A DNA stretch of 64,000 nt from contig NZ_JABXYK010000005.1 of NCBI RefSeq assembly GCF_013378445.1, positions 124,001 to 188,000 of the forward strand, read 5' to 3'. Positions within the stretch are counted from its first letter, which is position 1. The number at the start of each line of letters is the position of its first letter. The position numbers were made by a program, and so were the translations under genes. Below, piece by piece: positions 42,335 through 54,923 of this stretch. Source of the DNA: Mycoplana rhizolycopersici. Its GTDB lineage: Bacteria; Pseudomonadota; Alphaproteobacteria; Rhizobiales; Rhizobiaceae. The notes under the pieces were generated by a model, which searched no databases, was not told where the DNA came from, and was given only the letters and a program-made list of their open reading frames with translations.

Positions 42335-44758
42335 TTACTGGCTGTCCGCCGGTCCGAGCGCGTTCCAGGCGTTCATGACGGTGTTGAACACCTCCGCTCC
42401 CGATGCGCCCTTCTCCAGCGTAATTAGCGCGCGGCGGCCGTTGCGGTAGGTGACCGGAATGTCGATCCAGTCGCGGCTCTTCAGAAGCTCGTTGTTGCGG
42501 CTGATCGCATCCGGAAAATCGTTCAGCGCGATCATGTGGAAGTCTTCCGTGATCTTGGCCGGAACCGCGATCAGCGGGTCGCCGCGATCCTGCTCGGTGC
42601 GCTTCATCGCCACGCGCTGGACGCTGTCGATGCTGCCGCCCTCGAAGTTCGGCGGCAGCGCGAAGACGATCTCCACCAGATGGCTTGCCGGCAACGACTT
42701 GTCCGCATTGCGGCGGATCGTCACCTGCGCGGTCAGGCCGTTGGAAGGCGCATTGATCTGCGCACGGATCACCGGTTCGGGCTTGGCGTCACCGCCGGGC
42801 GATTCTTCCGCCTGCGACCATACCACCGTTCCGTCGATCGCCGTCGGAGCGGACTGGCCGAGCCTTTCCTCGTAGAGGAACATCTTCTGCGTCACGCCGA
42901 GCGGCGCCTGTTCGGCGGCCGACGGGTTCGCGGTCGGCGCGCCGGGCGAAGCCGGAGCGGTCTGTGCCGCGTCCTGCGAGGGCGTCGGTGTCGGCTCCGT
43001 TCCTGCGGCGGCAGGTACGGACGCACCGTCGGCGGCATTGGTACCGTCGGTCGCCGGGGTTGCGGCACCGGGCTCGGCGGAGGCCACTTCGGTCGACTGC
43101 TCGGCCACGGACTTGCCCTCCTCCGAGGAGGCCTCGCCAACGACGGGCGCGGGGCCCTCGTCGGATTCCGTTCCGTCCGGCAGCAGCCGCTGCGTAAACT
43201 TGCTGCTGGTCGGCTCCGCAGATGCAACTTCGGTGTCGCCCGGCCGACCTGCGCCGTTCGTGCCTGCCGTCGGCGTTGCGGAACCGTCCGTCGCGCCATT
43301 TGCCGGCGCTTCGTCAGTGGCGGCAGGTGCGGTGAGATCGGCAACCATCTGGTCCACCGCGTCGCGGTTCAGCCAGTAGGCAGCGCCAGCACCGCCGACG
43401 ACCGCGAGCACCGCGGCCAGCGCACCGATCTTGGCAAGGCTGACGCCGCGTTTGCGGGGTTCTGCCCGGTAGGGTCGCTGGCCGTTGCGCACGGCGGCCT
43501 CGGTAACGCCGGAAGCGTCAAACGAGTCCTCGACGGCAGCAGCCTTCTCCGGCTCTGCCGCGCCCGCCTTCGGCTGATACCCGATGAGGTCCTCGAGATC
43601 GCCCCAGGCATTCTCGGCAGGCTTCTTCGCCTGATCCGGGGTCTTCGTCTCTTCGGGCCAGTTCCAGTCGTTGGCGAACTCGCCGCTGGCCTCGCCTGCG
43701 GTAGGGGCAGGGGCCGGCTCGTTGCGCGGGCTCTCGTCCCAAGCATTTTCGGAAGGCGGCGTCGATGCAGGAAACTCGTGGAGCGTAAAGCCCGAATCGG
43801 ATCGCTCCGCCGTCCAGTTCGCCGGTGCCGCAGCAGCAGGCATTTCGAAGGACGCCTCGACTGCCGGCGGTTCCGCCCGGTTGGCCGGCTCGATGGCGTG
43901 CTCTTCCTGGTATGCAGGTTCTTCGTAGGCGGGTTCTTCGTAGGCGGGTGCGCCTGCCTGCTCGACGAAAGCGGTGTGATCGTAGGCCGGATCCTGAACG
44001 GGTTCGAGACCGATATAGGCGGGCACCTCGGACGGCGCCTCCGCGGCATCGGGATGGGCCGATGTCTCGACGTAAGTCTGATGCGGCTCTTCGACGGGTT
44101 CGGCCGGCTCGGCATGAGGTACCTCATGCATCGGCTCATAGGCCGTCTCCGCCTGCCAGCGCTCCTGCTCGGGTTCGGGCTCGACGGTCGCCGATGTCGG
44201 CCGAACATCTTCCACCGGCTCGTCATATTCGACGGCGGCAGGCGGCGCTTCGCGAGCGAACTCGGGCTCCGCTGCTGGATGAACGACATGCACCTCTTCT
44301 GCAGGGCCAGGTTCGGCAGGCCCGGTCTCGGCTGGCCAACTCTCGGCAAGTCCAGTTTCGGCTGGCGCAGGTGCTGGCGGCTCCGCCGGAGCGGCTTCGA
44401 CGGGTTCGTCATGCGTGGCAGCAGGGGCAGGCTCCGCCCAGGAAGCCGCAGCAACCGGCGGCGCCTCTGGTTCGGGCGGCGAATAAGCTTCGGGCTCCTG
44501 GAACGCCGTCGCATCGTCTTCGACCGTCAGATCCTCCGCCGGCAGGGCGACCGCGTGCTCGCTCTCGACCTCCGAGATCGCGGCTTCGAGCTTGTCCAGC
44601 TGACGCTGCACAAGCTCGTCCGACGGACGGGGATTCATGGCTTCCAGCTGCCTGCGCACCGCGCCGCGGGCCTTGTCGTAGACCTTGACCCGCATGTCCG
44701 GAGAATTGTCCGTGAGGCCATCAACGGCCCTACGAATGACTGCTACAAAATCCGCCAT
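42335..44758 (-). CDS. Large Ala/Pro/Glu-rich single-pass membrane protein, unknown
   Basis: 807 residues in three parts: an N-terminal helical domain of about 70 residues (RVKVYDKARGAVRRQLEAMN), a low-complexity Ala/Pro/Glu linker to about residue 435, one membrane helix (near residues 440-460, LAKIGALAAVLAVVGGAGAAY), and beyond another Thr/Ala linker a C-terminal folded domain (about 610-805, with LVEIVFALPPNFEGGSI). Short tandem repeats EEPAY occur near residue 275. I recall such genes being misnamed CheA-like kinases; no kinase motif is present. Probable role at the envelope, unproven. Frame is uninterrupted. Confidence 0.75.
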   Translation of the reverse strand: MADFVAVIRRAVDGLTDNSPDMRVKVYDKARGAVRRQLEAMNPRPSDELVQRQLDKLEAAISEVESEHAVALPAEDLTVEDDATAFQEPEAYSPPEPEAPPVAAASWAEPAPAATHDEPVEAAPAEPPAPAPAETGLAESWPAETGPAEPGPAEEVHVVHPAAEPEFAREAPPAAVEYDEPVEDVRPTSATVEPEPEQERWQAETAYEPMHEVPHAEPAEPVEEPHQTYVETSAHPDAAEAPSEVPAYIGLEPVQDPAYDHTAFVEQAGAPAYEEPAYEEPAYQEEHAIEPANRAEPPAVEASFEMPAAAAPANWTAERSDSGFTLHEFPASTPPSENAWDESPRNEPAPAPTAGEASGEFANDWNWPEETKTPDQAKKPAENAWGDLEDLIGYQPKAGAAEPEKAAAVEDSFDASGVTEAAVRNGQRPYRAEPRKRGVSLAKIGALAAVLAVVGGAGAAYWLNRDAVDQMVADLTAPAATDEAPANGATDGSATPTAGTNGAGRPGDTEVASAEPTSSKFTQRLLPDGTESDEGPAPVVGEASSEEGKSVAEQSTEVASAEPGAATPATDGTNAADGASVPAAAGTEPTPTPSQDAAQTAPASPGAPTANPSAAEQAPLGVTQKMFLYEERLGQSAPTAIDGTVVWSQAEESPGGDAKPEPVIRAQINAPSNGLTAQVTIRRNADKSLPASHLVEIVFALPPNFEGGSIDSVQRVAMKRTEQDRGDPLIAVPAKITEDFHMIALNDFPDAISRNNELLKSRDWIDIPVTYRNGRRALITLEKGASGAEVFNTVMNAWNALGPADSQ

Positions 44759-44828
44759 AAGAACTTTCTCGTGATCTCCGGCCTTATATGGTCGCGAATC
44801 CGGTCCGGAAGAAGTGTCAAATCAAATC

Positions 44829-46133
<1,305 letters not shown>

Positions 46134-46322
46134 TTCGTCTTTCCTGCTTCTTGCGCACGGCATGGCGCGCACTGTGAAAACCCGCGCATCTATACTGTGT
46201 AGTTTCGGCGAAAGCGACCCTGTTGTACCGCCGCAACCTGCTTTTTGCATGGCGTTTGCGGCAATTTCGGCCTATGCCTGCGCTTGCCTCACGCTTCGCC
46301 CGTCCTTAACGCTTCCCGCAAG

Positions 46323-47216
46323 ATGCATCTGAACCGAAAAGCTTACGCCTATCTCAGCATCACGTCGCTCTTCTGGGGCGCGAATTCCGTTGCCGGCAAG
46401 ATCGCCGTCGGCCACGTCAGCCCGATGATGCTGACGACGCTACGCTGGGTAGTCGCCCTTTGCGTCATTCTTGCGTTCATGAGCCCGCAAATCCGGCGCG
46501 ACTGGCCGAAGATCAAGCAGCACTGGCTCCAGCTCTTTCTTTACGGCGCGTTCGGCTTCACGCTCTTCAACGCCCTGCTTTATTCGGCGTTGAACTATAC
46601 CAGCGCCATCAACGTCGTCATTGTCCAGGCCGGCATTCCGATGCTCATCTTCGTGATGAACTTCATGCTCTTCCGCATCCCGGCGTCGCCGGCACAGATC
46701 ATCGGATTTTCGGTCACTCTCATCGGCGTGCTGGTCACTGCCGCACATGGCAGCTTTGCGACCCTGATGCAGCTGGAATTCAATTTCGGCGACTTGCTCA
46801 TGCTTCTCGCCTGTCTCGTCTATGCCGGCTATACGGTGTCGCTGCGCTGGAAGCCGACGCTGCATTGGCAAAGCTTCATCGCGGCCCCCGCCTTCGGCGC
46901 CCTGATCAGCTCTCTGCCGCTCCTCTGGTGGGAGATCGGCTCGGGCAACGCCATCGCGCCGGACGGGCTCGGCTGGATCATCGTGCTCTATGCCGGGATC
47001 TTCCCCTCGCTGATGTCGCAGGTGCTCTATGTTCGCGGCGTGGAGATGATCGGGCCGAACCGCGCCGGGCTCTTCATCAATGCGATCCCCGTCTTCGGCA
47101 CGATTCTCTCCATCGTCCTCATCGGCGAACCCTTCCACCTTTTCCATTTCGTTGCACTTCTGCTGGTCCTTGGCGGCATCGCCATTGCCGAGATCGGCCG
47201 GCCCAAGCAGGGGTGA
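46323..47216 (+). CDS. EamA-family (DMT) transporter
   Basis: 297 residues with about ten membrane helices in two EamA repeats (the first ending near VTAAHGSFATLM, the second with MSQVLYVRGVEMIGPNRAGL and IPVFGTILSIVLIGEP). Such transporters export amino acids, metabolites or drugs; the substrate is unknown. The ribosome site is weak. Divergent from purA by 189 bp. The first half has the usual TSLFWGANSVAGKIAV signature. Confidence 0.85.
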   Translation: MHLNRKAYAYLSITSLFWGANSVAGKIAVGHVSPMMLTTLRWVVALCVILAFMSPQIRRDWPKIKQHWLQLFLYGAFGFTLFNALLYSALNYTSAINVVIVQAGIPMLIFVMNFMLFRIPASPAQIIGFSVTLIGVLVTAAHGSFATLMQLEFNFGDLLMLLACLVYAGYTVSLRWKPTLHWQSFIAAPAFGALISSLPLLWWEIGSGNAIAPDGLGWIIVLYAGIFPSLMSQVLYVRGVEMIGPNRAGLFINAIPVFGTILSIVLIGEPFHLFHFVALLLVLGGIAIAEIGRPKQG

Positions 47217-47368
47217 GGGCCAAGGCTGACAAGGCGGGAAAAGGGGCAAGCCCACACCCGCCCCCACCAGACATTTGTTCCAGCCCGGCAAAGGTCATTG
47301 TGCATTCTGCATCGTGCCGCTTTGCAGACCCGCACGTTATTCTGGCGACGAGAGAACAGGAGACTGCC

Positions 47369-47788
47369 ATGACCAGTTACAGAGAAACCATCACGCTTAG
47401 CCACAAGGGTGCCGTGGACATGCTTGCCGCAGCCGTGGCGCATGCCGAACAGATCGGCGTGCCGCAGTGCGTCTTCATCGTCGATGCGAGCGGCGAAACG
47501 ATCGCCAGCATCCGCATGGACGGCGCCAAGTATCTCAGCATGCACACCGCTCGCTCGAAGGCCCGCACCGCCGCGTCGATCAACAACGCCACGGGCGGCA
47601 TGCCGGCGGAATTCGGCGTCGCTGCGGGCATCGCCTCGCAGGGCGGCGTCACCCACCTTCCCGGCGGCCTGCCGATCCGCTTCGGCGGCAAGCTCGCCGG
47701 CGCCATCGGCGTCGGCTCCGGCACCGGCGACCAGGATTTCGAAGTCGCGCGTGCGGCGCTGAAAGCGGTCGGCGCGGAAGCCGTCTGA
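47369..47788 (+). CDS. GlcG/HbpS-family heme-binding-like protein
   Basis: 139 residues of the DUF336 fold (GlcG/HbpS). The centre has VFIVDASGETIASIRMDGAKY and the Gly-rich THLPGGLPIRFGGKLAGAIGV segment characteristic of the family. Members bind heme or cobalamin-like ligands or stabilise catabolic enzymes; the role is often unknown. CAGGAG precedes ATG 47369. It converges with serA across a bidirectional terminator. Confidence 0.82.
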   Translation: MTSYRETITLSHKGAVDMLAAAVAHAEQIGVPQCVFIVDASGETIASIRMDGAKYLSMHTARSKARTAASINNATGGMPAEFGVAAGIASQGGVTHLPGGLPIRFGGKLAGAIGVGSGTGDQDFEVARAALKAVGAEAV

Positions 47789-47905
47789 CAGCGACAACAT
47801 CTGTCGATTACTGGCGAATGCCCCTTCTCCGGTTCCGCCATTCGCCAGATTATGTGACCGCATCTCGACCGGCCCTGCCCCAATCGCCCCATCCCCCTCA
47901 TGCAG

Positions 47906-47940
47906 AAAGCCCGCCCCGGATCGCTCCGGCGCGGGCTTCT
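47906..47940. terminator. Bidirectional terminator between convergent genes
   Basis: AAGCCCGC and GCGGGCTT arms with an inner CCGGA/TCCGG stem and TCGC loop, between the GlcG-like gene and serA. Short T-runs on both sides. Confidence 0.75.
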
Positions 47941-47965
47941 GTGTTCGTCTTGGGAGGAGACGAAA

Positions 47966-49561
47966 TCAGTCGACGTTGAACACCAGCGGCTTGGCCTGGC
48001 GGATCGCCGGATTGGCGCGCAGCTTGTCGAGCACCTCCTCGGATACGGGACCGTCGACATAGAGCAGCGCAATCGCGTCGCCGCCTTCCTTTTCACGGCC
48101 GAGCTGGAAGTTGGCGATGTTGACGTTCGCCGCACCCAGCGTCGTTCCAATGAAGCCGATCATGCCGGGAACGTCGGTGTTGGTCAGGTAGACCATGTGG
48201 CTGCCGACGTCCGCGTCGAGGTTGATGCCCTTGATCTGGATGAAGCGCGGCTTGCCATCCGAGAAGACCGTGCCGGCGATCGAACGCGTCTGGTTCCCGG
48301 TCTTGACCGTCAACTTGATGTAGCCGTCGAACACGCCCGACTTGTCGCGCTTGACCTCGGAAAGGATGATGCCCTTTTCCTTGATCATGATCGGCGCCGA
48401 GACCATGTTGACGTCGGCCACCTGCGGGCGGATCAGACCGGCGAGCACCGCGCTCGTCAGCGCCTTGGTGTTCATCGACGCGGTCTGGCCATCGTAGAGG
48501 ATCTCGATTTCCTTGATCGCGCTTTCGGTAACCTGGCCGACGAAGGCGCCGAGGACGTCGGCCAGCCGGATGAACGGCTTCAGGATCGGCGCTTCCTCGG
48601 CGGTGATCGAGGGCATGTTGATGGCGTTGGAAACGGCACCCTTGACGAGGTAGTCCGACATCTGCTCGGCCACCTGCAGGGCGACGTTCTCCTGAGCTTC
48701 CGTCGTGGACGCGCCGAGGTGCGGCGTGCAGACGACGTTCGGCAGGCCGAACAGCGGGCTTTCGGTGGCGGGCTCGACCTCGAACACGTCGAAGCCGGCA
48801 CCGGCGACATGACCCGACTTCAGGGCATCGGCCAGCGCCTTTTCGTCGACAAGGCCGCCGCGGGCGCAGTTGATGATCCGCACGCCCTTCTTGGTCTTGG
48901 CGATCGCCTCGGCATTGAGGATACCGCGCGTCTTGTCGGTCATCGGCACGTGCAGGGTGATGAAGTCGGCCTGGGCCAAAAGCTCGTCGAGCTCGACCTT
49001 GGTCACGCCCATCTCCTCGGCGCGCTCCTTCGACAGGAACGGATCGTAGGCGAGAACATGCATGCCCAGCCCGATCGCCTTCTTGCAGACGATGCCGCCG
49101 ATGTTGCCGGCGCCGATGACGCCGAGCGTCTTGCCGGTGATTTCGACGCCCATGAACTTCGACTTTTCCCACTTGCCGGCCTGGGTTGAGGCGTCGGCGG
49201 CGGGCAGCTGGCGGGCGACGGCGAACATCAGGGCGATCGCGTGTTCGGCAGTCGTGATCGAGTTTCCGAACGGCGTGTTCATGACGATGATGCCGCGGCG
49301 CGAGGCAGCCGGGATGTCGACATTGTCGACACCGATGCCGGCGCGGCCGATGACCTTCAGGTTGGTTGCGGCCGCGATCAGCTTTTCCGTCGCCTTGGTG
49401 GCGGAGCGGATCGCAAGGCCGTCGTAATTGCCAATGATCTCAGCAAGCTTTTCCTTGTCCTTGCCGAGTTGCGGCTGGAAATCGACTTCGACGCCGCGGT
49501 CGCGGAAGATCTGGACGGCGGTTTCCGACAGTTCGTCGGATACGAGTACGCGAGGTGCCAT
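47966..49561 (-). CDS. serA: D-3-phosphoglycerate dehydrogenase
   Basis: 531 residues, the long form with an intervening and an ACT domain. NAD loop GVIGAGNIGGIVCKKA, catalytic Arg in NCARGGLVDE, Glu in EVEPATESPLF and His in CTPHLGAST. The ACT domain (TNTDVPGMIGFIGTTLG) at the C-terminus can bind serine for feedback inhibition. First step of serine synthesis. Start 49561 is the conserved ATG. It follows serC by 88 bp, an operon with a small hairpin between. Confidence 0.96.
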   Translation of the reverse strand: MAPRVLVSDELSETAVQIFRDRGVEVDFQPQLGKDKEKLAEIIGNYDGLAIRSATKATEKLIAAATNLKVIGRAGIGVDNVDIPAASRRGIIVMNTPFGNSITTAEHAIALMFAVARQLPAADASTQAGKWEKSKFMGVEITGKTLGVIGAGNIGGIVCKKAIGLGMHVLAYDPFLSKERAEEMGVTKVELDELLAQADFITLHVPMTDKTRGILNAEAIAKTKKGVRIINCARGGLVDEKALADALKSGHVAGAGFDVFEVEPATESPLFGLPNVVCTPHLGASTTEAQENVALQVAEQMSDYLVKGAVSNAINMPSITAEEAPILKPFIRLADVLGAFVGQVTESAIKEIEILYDGQTASMNTKALTSAVLAGLIRPQVADVNMVSAPIMIKEKGIILSEVKRDKSGVFDGYIKLTVKTGNQTRSIAGTVFSDGKPRFIQIKGINLDADVGSHMVYLTNTDVPGMIGFIGTTLGAANVNIANFQLGREKEGGDAIALLYVDGPVSEEVLDKLRANPAIRQAKPLVFNVD

Positions 49562-49609
49562 GGAAGGCCTCCTTGAAAGATCGAATCTGGAACGGGAATG
49601 CGGATTGGG

Positions 49610-49635
49610 GCCTCGCCCCTCCAGGGAGGCGAGGC
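49610..49635 (-). other. Inverted repeat between serC and serA
   Basis: GCCTCGCC and GGCGAGGC arms with a 10-nt loop in the 88 bp between the two genes. It may stabilise or process the joint transcript. Confidence 0.4.
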
Positions 49636-49649
49636 AAGTCACGCAGAGA

Positions 49650-50828
<1,179 letters not shown>

Positions 50829-50880
50829 GTTGGCTATCCTTCCAGATAGAAAGCCCTTCGTTGGGGAAGGGTGTCCCGCC
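50829..50880 (-). ncRNA. serC leader RNA motif candidate
   Basis: On the minus strand a hairpin with arms CCCTTC and GAAGGG (50854-50871) is followed by a small stem CTATC/GATAG (50834-50849) whose loop holds the ribosome site GGAAGG. Folding of this second stem would hide the serC start. The order and position match the serC motif described upstream of serC in alphaproteobacteria; the exact consensus was not checked. Confidence 0.6.
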
Positions 50881-51048
50881 GCCGGAAATATGCGAGGTCG
50901 GAATCGAAGTCAAGCCGGATATGTCGCGCTGGGGAAAATATTGGGCGCAGCGTGGATGGTCGTGTGCGCTTGTCCGTTTGGACAACAGGTGCCCTGGGCA
51001 AGCGTTCGGAACGGTCGTCTTCGGAAGCCACCAGCATTTTCCTCCGTC
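50881..51048. other. Upstream of the serC leader
   Basis: About 170 bp that should contain the serC promoter on the minus strand. No clear hexamers were recognised. Confidence 0.35.
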
Positions 51049-51151
51049 ACCCCGGCCTTGAGCCGGGGTCCAGCGGCGTCGCGTCTGCGACGCGGAAAGT
51101 GCCTTATCGCGCAAAGACTTGCGCGGCGGGATGCCGGATCAAGTCCGGCAT
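51049..51151. repeat. Mosaic of four short palindromes (rhizobial intergenic repeat type)
   Basis: Four perfect hairpins in 103 bp: ACCCCGGC/GCCGGGGT (51049-51069), CGTCGC/GCGACG (51077-51092), CGCGCAA/TTGCGCG (51108-51125) and ATGCCGGA/TCCGGCAT (51131-51151). Such mosaic elements (RIME-like) are scattered in rhizobial genomes. Confidence 0.65.
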
Positions 51152-51293
51152 GACGGGGGCATTGTGGATGCGCCGGAGAAGCTGTCGAGGCTGCGGCATC
51201 GCCGAGACGTTACCGCATAGCTCCCGCAACCGTACCAAGGCATGAAAAAGATGTCGCGCGCGAGCCCTCAAACAGCCTTCACCGATCCCGGTC

Positions 51294-52139
51294 CTACCAC
51301 GTCGTGACGCGAATGCCTGCGCGGATTTCGTGGCGCTGGAAGCCGTCGTCGCGCGCCTTGGTGCCGGAGGCGCCCAGTGCCTTCTCGGCGCTGCTGTAAC
51401 CGAACATCTTGCCGCCATCGACGTCGGAATAGCGGTAGCCGATGTCCAGCTTGACGCGGTTGGTCAGGTCGTAGGAGGCACCAGCCATCAAGGCGTAGGT
51501 GAAGCGCCAGCTTTCTTCGCCCGGATTACGGACGGTGCCGCCCTGTTCGGTACTGCCGCAGACGCTGCTGCCGTCGACGCAGGTCGCCCGCGTCTTCAGG
51601 TCGTCCCACTGCACGTTGGTCGCACCCACACCGCCGCCGATATAGGGCGTGAAACCGGCATAGGTGCCGAGGTCGATGTAGCCGTTGGCCATGACGCTGA
51701 TGGCGTTGAAGCCGCTGTCCTGGGTGAAGTCGCAGCCCGTACCGGCGTTCTCGCCGGGGCAGGCACGCCCGATCGACGAATCAGCGTCGAAGCTCGAATT
51801 GAAGAAGTCGGTCGTGAGATCCGTTCGCACGAAGTTGTTGAACTGGTAGCCCATGCCGAAACCGTAGGAGAACGGCTTGGAGAAGCGGCCGTCGTCGAAA
51901 CGCTCGCGGCTCTCGTCCGCCCCGCCCTCACCGATGTAGTTGTAGCTGCCGTCGCCGCCCTTGATCGAGGCAGCGTATCCGAGGTCGCCGCGGATGTACC
52001 AGCCCTGCGCAACGGCGACGGTCGACATGTCGACCTCCGGCGCCTCGATGACGGGATAGAGTTCGCCACCGGCAAATGCCGTGCCGGCCGACAGGCTGGC
52101 CAGGAATGCGGCACCGAGAATTGTCTTTCGCACGATCAT
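51294..52139 (-). CDS. Outer-membrane beta-barrel protein (Omp25/31-like), first paralogue
   Basis: 281 residues. A Sec signal (KTILGAAFLASLSAGTAFAG) precedes alternating beta-barrel segments such as WYIRGDLGYAASI, FSYGFGMGYQFN and WRFTYALMAGASYDLTN, ending in the aromatic RVTTW. Two cysteine-containing loops (ACPGENAGTGCDF; TCVDGSSVCGS) suggest disulfide-closed extracellular loops. It is a paralogue of the next gene, with which it shares the WRFTYALMAGAS segment. A CtrA box lies 64 bp upstream. Confidence 0.85.
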   Translation of the reverse strand: MIVRKTILGAAFLASLSAGTAFAGGELYPVIEAPEVDMSTVAVAQGWYIRGDLGYAASIKGGDGSYNYIGEGGADESRERFDDGRFSKPFSYGFGMGYQFNNFVRTDLTTDFFNSSFDADSSIGRACPGENAGTGCDFTQDSGFNAISVMANGYIDLGTYAGFTPYIGGGVGATNVQWDDLKTRATCVDGSSVCGSTEQGGTVRNPGEESWRFTYALMAGASYDLTNRVKLDIGYRYSDVDGGKMFGYSSAEKALGASGTKARDDGFQRHEIRAGIRVTTW

Positions 52140-52202
52140 ATCTCGCCCCCACGACGGCCGGGATTGCGGCCGGTTAACTGAAGCGAGTATCGCAAGGGGA
52201 AG

Positions 52203-52217
52203 TTAAGACGCGGTTAA
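52203..52217 (-). promoter_or_regulatory. CtrA box upstream of the first outer-membrane gene
   Basis: TTAA, GACGCGG, TTAA: an exact TTAA-N7-TTAA, with an additional TTAACCA at 52227-52233. The start codon of the gene is at 52139. Confidence 0.6.
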
Positions 52218-52267
52218 GCATGTTTGTTAACCACGATTTCGCCGCGGGCGGTGCGATACCAACGCAG

Positions 52268-52298
52268 AAAGCCGCCCGGCGGAGCACCAGGCGGCTTT
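52268..52298 (-). terminator. Terminator after the second outer-membrane gene
   Basis: AAAGCCGCC and GGCGGCTTT arms, 13-nt loop, 24 bp beyond the stop at 52322. Confidence 0.75.
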
Positions 52299-52321
52299 TG
52301 AAGAAAATTCTGACGAAGAGC

Positions 52322-53146
52322 TTACTTGTAGATCGCCGGCTCGACCGGTGGCGGGACGTAGGGCACTTCGCAGGTGTTGAAGGTGTAGCGCAAACCGACG
52401 CGAGCCTCGTGGACGTAGAAGCCATCGTCCTCGCCCGGACCGCCGTTCATCGCATAGCCGAACATGTCGCCGCCGCTGATCTGGCGGAAGCGGTAGCCGG
52501 CATCGACCTTCCAGTTGCAGGTCAGATCGACGGAGGCGCCGGCCATCAGCGCGTAGGTGAAGCGCCAGCTGTCCTGGCCGTTGTGGCTGACGCTGTCGTC
52601 GCAGTCGTTCGGATTGTCGACCGAGCAGGAGGTGTTGCGCAGATTGCCCCAGTTGACGCGGGTCGCACCGATACCGGCGCCGACATAGGGCGTCACGCCG
52701 TAGTAGGTGCCGAGGTCGACATAGGCGTTGGCGAGCAGGCTGAGCGCAGACCACGAGGCGCGGTCGGTGGAAACGCAGTCTTCAGCAACGCCGCAGCTGC
52801 CGCTGGTGGAACCGTTGAAATCGCCGTCGAACAGATAGTCGAGCGTCACGTCCGTACGGAAGTAGTCGTTCCACTGGTAGCCGACACCGCCGCCGAGAAT
52901 GACGCCGCCGTCGAGATCGGTGTCGTCGAAGTCCGCCTTGTAGCCGCCGGGGCCGCCCTGATAGTAGCTGGCGCCGCGCATGTGCGTCCAGCCATAGCCG
53001 ACGTCACCGCGCAGGTACCAGCCGCTCGTGGAAACGGGCGCGACCTCCACCGGCGGCTGTACCGGTTCCGGTTGATAGACGTCAGCCGCATACGCCGATG
53101 AGCTCGCAATCAGAGCTGCAACGGCACCACTCAAAAACTTCCGCAT
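52322..53146 (-). CDS. Outer-membrane beta-barrel protein (Omp25/31-like), second paralogue
   Basis: 274 residues. Signal peptide KFLSGAVAALIASSSAYAAD, then a Pro-rich linker (VYQPEPVQPPVEVAPV) and barrel segments including GWYLRGDVGYGW, GGVGYQWNDYFRTDVTLDY and WRFTYALMAGASVDL. The C-terminus ends in a Pro-rich tail rather than a plain aromatic residue. GGAG precedes ATG 53146 by 7 bp; the ATG at 53164 overlaps it. Clearly paralogous to the gene at 51294. A perfect CtrA box lies 87 bp upstream. Confidence 0.85.
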   Translation of the reverse strand: MRKFLSGAVAALIASSSAYAADVYQPEPVQPPVEVAPVSTSGWYLRGDVGYGWTHMRGASYYQGGPGGYKADFDDTDLDGGVILGGGVGYQWNDYFRTDVTLDYLFDGDFNGSTSGSCGVAEDCVSTDRASWSALSLLANAYVDLGTYYGVTPYVGAGIGATRVNWGNLRNTSCSVDNPNDCDDSVSHNGQDSWRFTYALMAGASVDLTCNWKVDAGYRFRQISGGDMFGYAMNGGPGEDDGFYVHEARVGLRYTFNTCEVPYVPPPVEPAIYK

Positions 53147-53232
53147 GCCCCACTCCATAGTCATGTTGACCGGCACTGCATCAGCCCGCAGCGCCAAAAT
53201 CCTCGATTGACATGGATAATGAACGGCAAAGG

Positions 53233-53248
53233 TTAAGTTGCAATTAAC
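53233..53248 (-). promoter_or_regulatory. Perfect CtrA box upstream of the second outer-membrane gene
   Basis: TTAA-GTTGCAA-TTAAC, an exact match to TTAA-N7-TTAAC (written on +; the reverse strand also reads TTAA-N7-TTAA). It is about 87 bp before the start codon at 53146. Confidence 0.65.
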
Positions 53249-53359
53249 TACGACTATTTACTCTGGTTGTTAATGTTGCGGTAAGACTTACGGCCTGCGC
53301 CTGCTTCGGCAGATCGACGCGACTGGCGATTCGCATGAAAACGCGCAGCCTCGAAAGCA

Positions 53360-53389
53360 AAGGGGCCTCGCACGGGATGCGAAGCCCTT
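53360..53389 (-). terminator. Candidate terminator after glmM
   Basis: Imperfect stem with GGGCCTCGCA / TGCGAAGCCC, 5-nt loop, just beyond the glmM stop on the minus strand; a short T-containing tail follows. Confidence 0.55.
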
Positions 53390-53415
53390 CAAAACCTGTT
53401 CGGTCTTGCGCTCGG

Positions 53416-54768
<1,353 letters not shown>

Positions 54769-54923
54769 ATACGCTCCTGATATGTCTGGTTCGGACTGCG
54801 CGCGGGGCAAGGTAAAAACTGCCTGCGCAACAGCATGTCCCGTTCCGTGCCTGTTTGCCACAGATTGCGCCGAAGGGCATCTGAAATTCGGTTCTTGCCC
54901 GTTACAGCCCGTTACCATTTCGA

